DNA from: Haliea sp.
GTDB taxonomy: Bacteria; Pseudomonadota; Gammaproteobacteria; Pseudomonadales; Halieaceae
Assembly: GCA_002862465.1 (NCBI GenBank)
Contig: PKDD01000050.1
Location: 1 to 33,101 of the forward strand
Length of the DNA stretch: 33,101 nucleotides
Direction: 5' to 3'
The stretch's first letter is position 1. Each line of letters starts with the position of its first letter. The translations under genes were made by a program, and so were the position numbers. Shown piece by piece: positions 31,847-33,101 of the stretch. The notes beneath the pieces are model-generated. The model did not search any database and had not been told where the DNA came from. It worked only from the letters and a program-made list of their open reading frames with translations.

Positions 31847-32737
31847 ATGACTGATAATACTGTTTATGAGCCACCTAAAATTTGGCAATGGAATCCCGAC
31901 AGTGGCCAGGCTTTTGCCAATATTAACCGTCCAACCGCCGGGGCTCAGCAGGAAAAAGAACTGAAGATCGGCAAGCATCCATTGCAACTCTATTCGCTCG
32001 GCACGCCCAACGGGGTCAAAGTCACCATCATGCTTGAAGAGTTGTTGGCTAAAGGCCACGTCGGCGCCGAGTATGATGCCTGGTTAGTGAATATTGGTGA
32101 CGGCTCTCAGTTCGATAGCGGTTTTGTTAACGCCAACCCCAATTCCAAGATTCCCGCGTTGATGGATCACAGCACAGCCACGCCCACCCGAGTATTCGAA
32201 TCTGGTGCTATTTTACTCTATCTGGCAGAGAAGTTTGGTGAGTTCGTGCCAACAGATCCATCCGCTCGAGCGGAATGTTTATCGTGGTTATTCTGGCAGA
32301 TGGGCGCAACGCCGTTGGTCGGTGGCGGGTTTGGCCATTTTTATGCGTACGCCCCGATCAAAATCGAATACGCTATTGACCGCTATGCGATGGAGGCCAA
32401 GCGTCAGCTTGACCTGCTCGACAAGACACTAGCCGAGCGTCAATATATATGTGGTGACGACTACACCATTGCCGATATGGCAATTTGGCCCTGGTACGGT
32501 GCGGTCGTGCGCAACAAGGCCTACCAAGCGGCAGAATTTCTGCAAGCTCATACGTACACCAATCTGATTCGCTGGATAGATGAAGTGGGAGAGCGTCCGG
32601 CGGTCAAGCGTGGCGAAATGGTGAACCGGCCTTTTGGGAAAAAGTCGCGACAGTTGCTAGAACGGCATGACGCCAGTGACTTTGAACTTCGTACCCAAGA
32701 CATCCTTGACCCCGATCCGGAGACCGAAGGCTCGTAA
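31847..32737 (+). CDS. yghU: YghU-type glutathione S-transferase/disulfide reductase
   Basis: 296 residues, closely similar along its length to E. coli YghU (288) as I recall it. The start MTDNTVYEPPKIWQWNP is the long YghU/YfcG N-terminal arm. HPLQLYSLGTPNGVKVTIMLEEL holds the Thr53/Asn55 that bind and activate the glutathione disulfide pair. NPNSKIPALMDH, ESGAILLYLAEKFG, the C-terminal helical domain (GGGFGHFYAYAPIKIEYAIDRY) and YTIADMAIWPWYG follow. The YghU group reduces disulfides and peroxides with two bound glutathiones in the cytoplasm. A GAGGAG ribosome-binding site precedes the ATG. The palindrome at 31710-31725 suggests control by a TetR-family repressor. Confidence 0.95.
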   Translation: MTDNTVYEPPKIWQWNPDSGQAFANINRPTAGAQQEKELKIGKHPLQLYSLGTPNGVKVTIMLEELLAKGHVGAEYDAWLVNIGDGSQFDSGFVNANPNSKIPALMDHSTATPTRVFESGAILLYLAEKFGEFVPTDPSARAECLSWLFWQMGATPLVGGGFGHFYAYAPIKIEYAIDRYAMEAKRQLDLLDKTLAERQYICGDDYTIADMAIWPWYGAVVRNKAYQAAEFLQAHTYTNLIRWIDEVGERPAVKRGEMVNRPFGKKSRQLLERHDASDFELRTQDILDPDPETEGS

Positions 32738-32756
32738 GGTGACATTTTTGCCCGGG

Positions 32757-33101
32757 CTACTTTGGCGGTTCGTGCATGGGTTGAAGGAACTGTGTACTAG
32801 CCTCGCCGAAATATTGACTACTGGCGACAGTGACGGCCAAGTAAATGCGTTGTGACATGCTGGGCCTGATAGAAAGTGGCAGTGACCACTGCTTCGCCAC
32901 AGCAGGATCTGACATCATTGCGGCTGCCTGCGGAGTCGCGCCTGCGAGCCCAATGCCGATAACCGCGCGGGATAGGTTATGAGATGAGCGTAGTTGTAAG
33001 GCCCCGCCATCGTCCGCGCCGACATACGAAAGGCTGATTTCAATTTCCCCGTTTTGTAGATCACACACGCCGCTGCTATAGCGGCAGTTACTGCCGGCCA
33101 G
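32757..33101 (-). CDS. Unrecognised protein, C-terminal part (runs off right edge)
   Basis: The last 114 codons and stop of a minus-strand frame that stays open to base 33101. The visible part begins with a short Cys pair (C-R-Y-S-S-G-V-C) and an alternation of polar and hydrophobic residues (GEIEISLSYVG, LSRAVIGIGLAG, WSLPLSI, RIYLAVTV), suggesting beta strands, possibly of a periplasmic or membrane-anchored domain. No known motif was recognised. It converges on yghU with a gap of 19 bases, which fits a real gene. The start and any signal peptide are outside the window. Confidence 0.55.
   Translation of the reverse strand: MAGSNCRYSSGVCDLQNGEIEISLSYVGADDGGALQLRSSHNLSRAVIGIGLAGATPQAAAMMSDPAVAKQWSLPLSIRPSMSQRIYLAVTVASSQYFGEASTQFLQPMHEPPK

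Noticed and set aside
1-33101. CRISPR arrays, insertion sequences, integrase or tRNA attachment sites
   Set aside because: No regular short repeats with spacers, transposase motifs, long terminal inverted repeats or tRNA-like folds were seen on reading both strands; a program scan would be needed to exclude weak cases.

Overview
The window is about 33 kb of gene-dense chromosome from a Gammaproteobacterium of moderate G+C. Synteny and family content (glnE-ilvE, tolC back to back with yqiB-cpdA-parE, rdgC-mnmH-selD, a DUF47 regulator beside a PiT transporter, CxxCxxCC protein after parE) point to the Pseudomonas/Cellvibrionales side of the class. A marine Cellvibrionales or Spongiibacteraceae-like organism is my guess, not something the sequence proves. 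I found no rRNA, tRNA, insertion sequence, integrase or CRISPR array. The window looks like core chromosome with one cell-envelope island.

Layout. (1) 1-948, minus: start of a PiT phosphate transporter and its DUF47/PhoU-like partner. (2) 1146-6782, plus: a GspE/PilB-type ATPase, glnE and ilvE. (3) 6856-14291: a surface-polysaccharide island. rfbD-rfbB (plus) converge on rfbC-rfbA (minus), giving all four dTDP-L-rhamnose enzymes. A translationally coupled operon follows: GT4 glycosyltransferase, SAM methyltransferase, and an (alpha/alpha)-toroid protein of unknown activity. A second methyltransferase lies directly downstream of tolC. (4) 14310-15731, minus: tolC, with an extended -10 promoter. 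(5) 15946-20380, plus: yqiB-like DUF1249, cpdA, parE, a CxxCxxCC protein, a 34-residue lysine-rich microprotein and a periplasmic YceI protein. (6) 20489-22771, minus: an exported octaheme cytochrome with HEAT and TPR-like repeats. (7) 22874-25591: a class I glutamine amidotransferase, then a minus-strand pair of FAD oxidoreductase and glyoxalase I-like protein. (8) 25844-30082, plus: rdgC, mnmH and a fused NDH-2-like/SelD protein. This module makes selenophosphate and uses it for tRNA 2-selenouridine. (9) 30064-32737: a small ion channel and a nitronate monooxygenase (minus), then a YghU-type glutathione transferase (plus) with a TetR-type palindrome upstream. (10) The end of an unrecognised minus-strand gene at the right edge.

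How the genes fit together. The island at 6856-14291 sits between ilvE/glnE and tolC/parE, an interval that in Pseudomonas (from memory) carries the LPS core locus, so it probably makes or decorates a surface glycan containing rhamnose. The GT4-methyltransferase-toroid operon is the best candidate for something undescribed, because the toroid protein has a conserved-looking acidic/aromatic face but no assigned reaction. The second most useful lead is the ATAGAC-GGTT-GTCTAT palindrome upstream of the yghU-like gene. All functional calls rest on reading motifs by eye; no database search was run.
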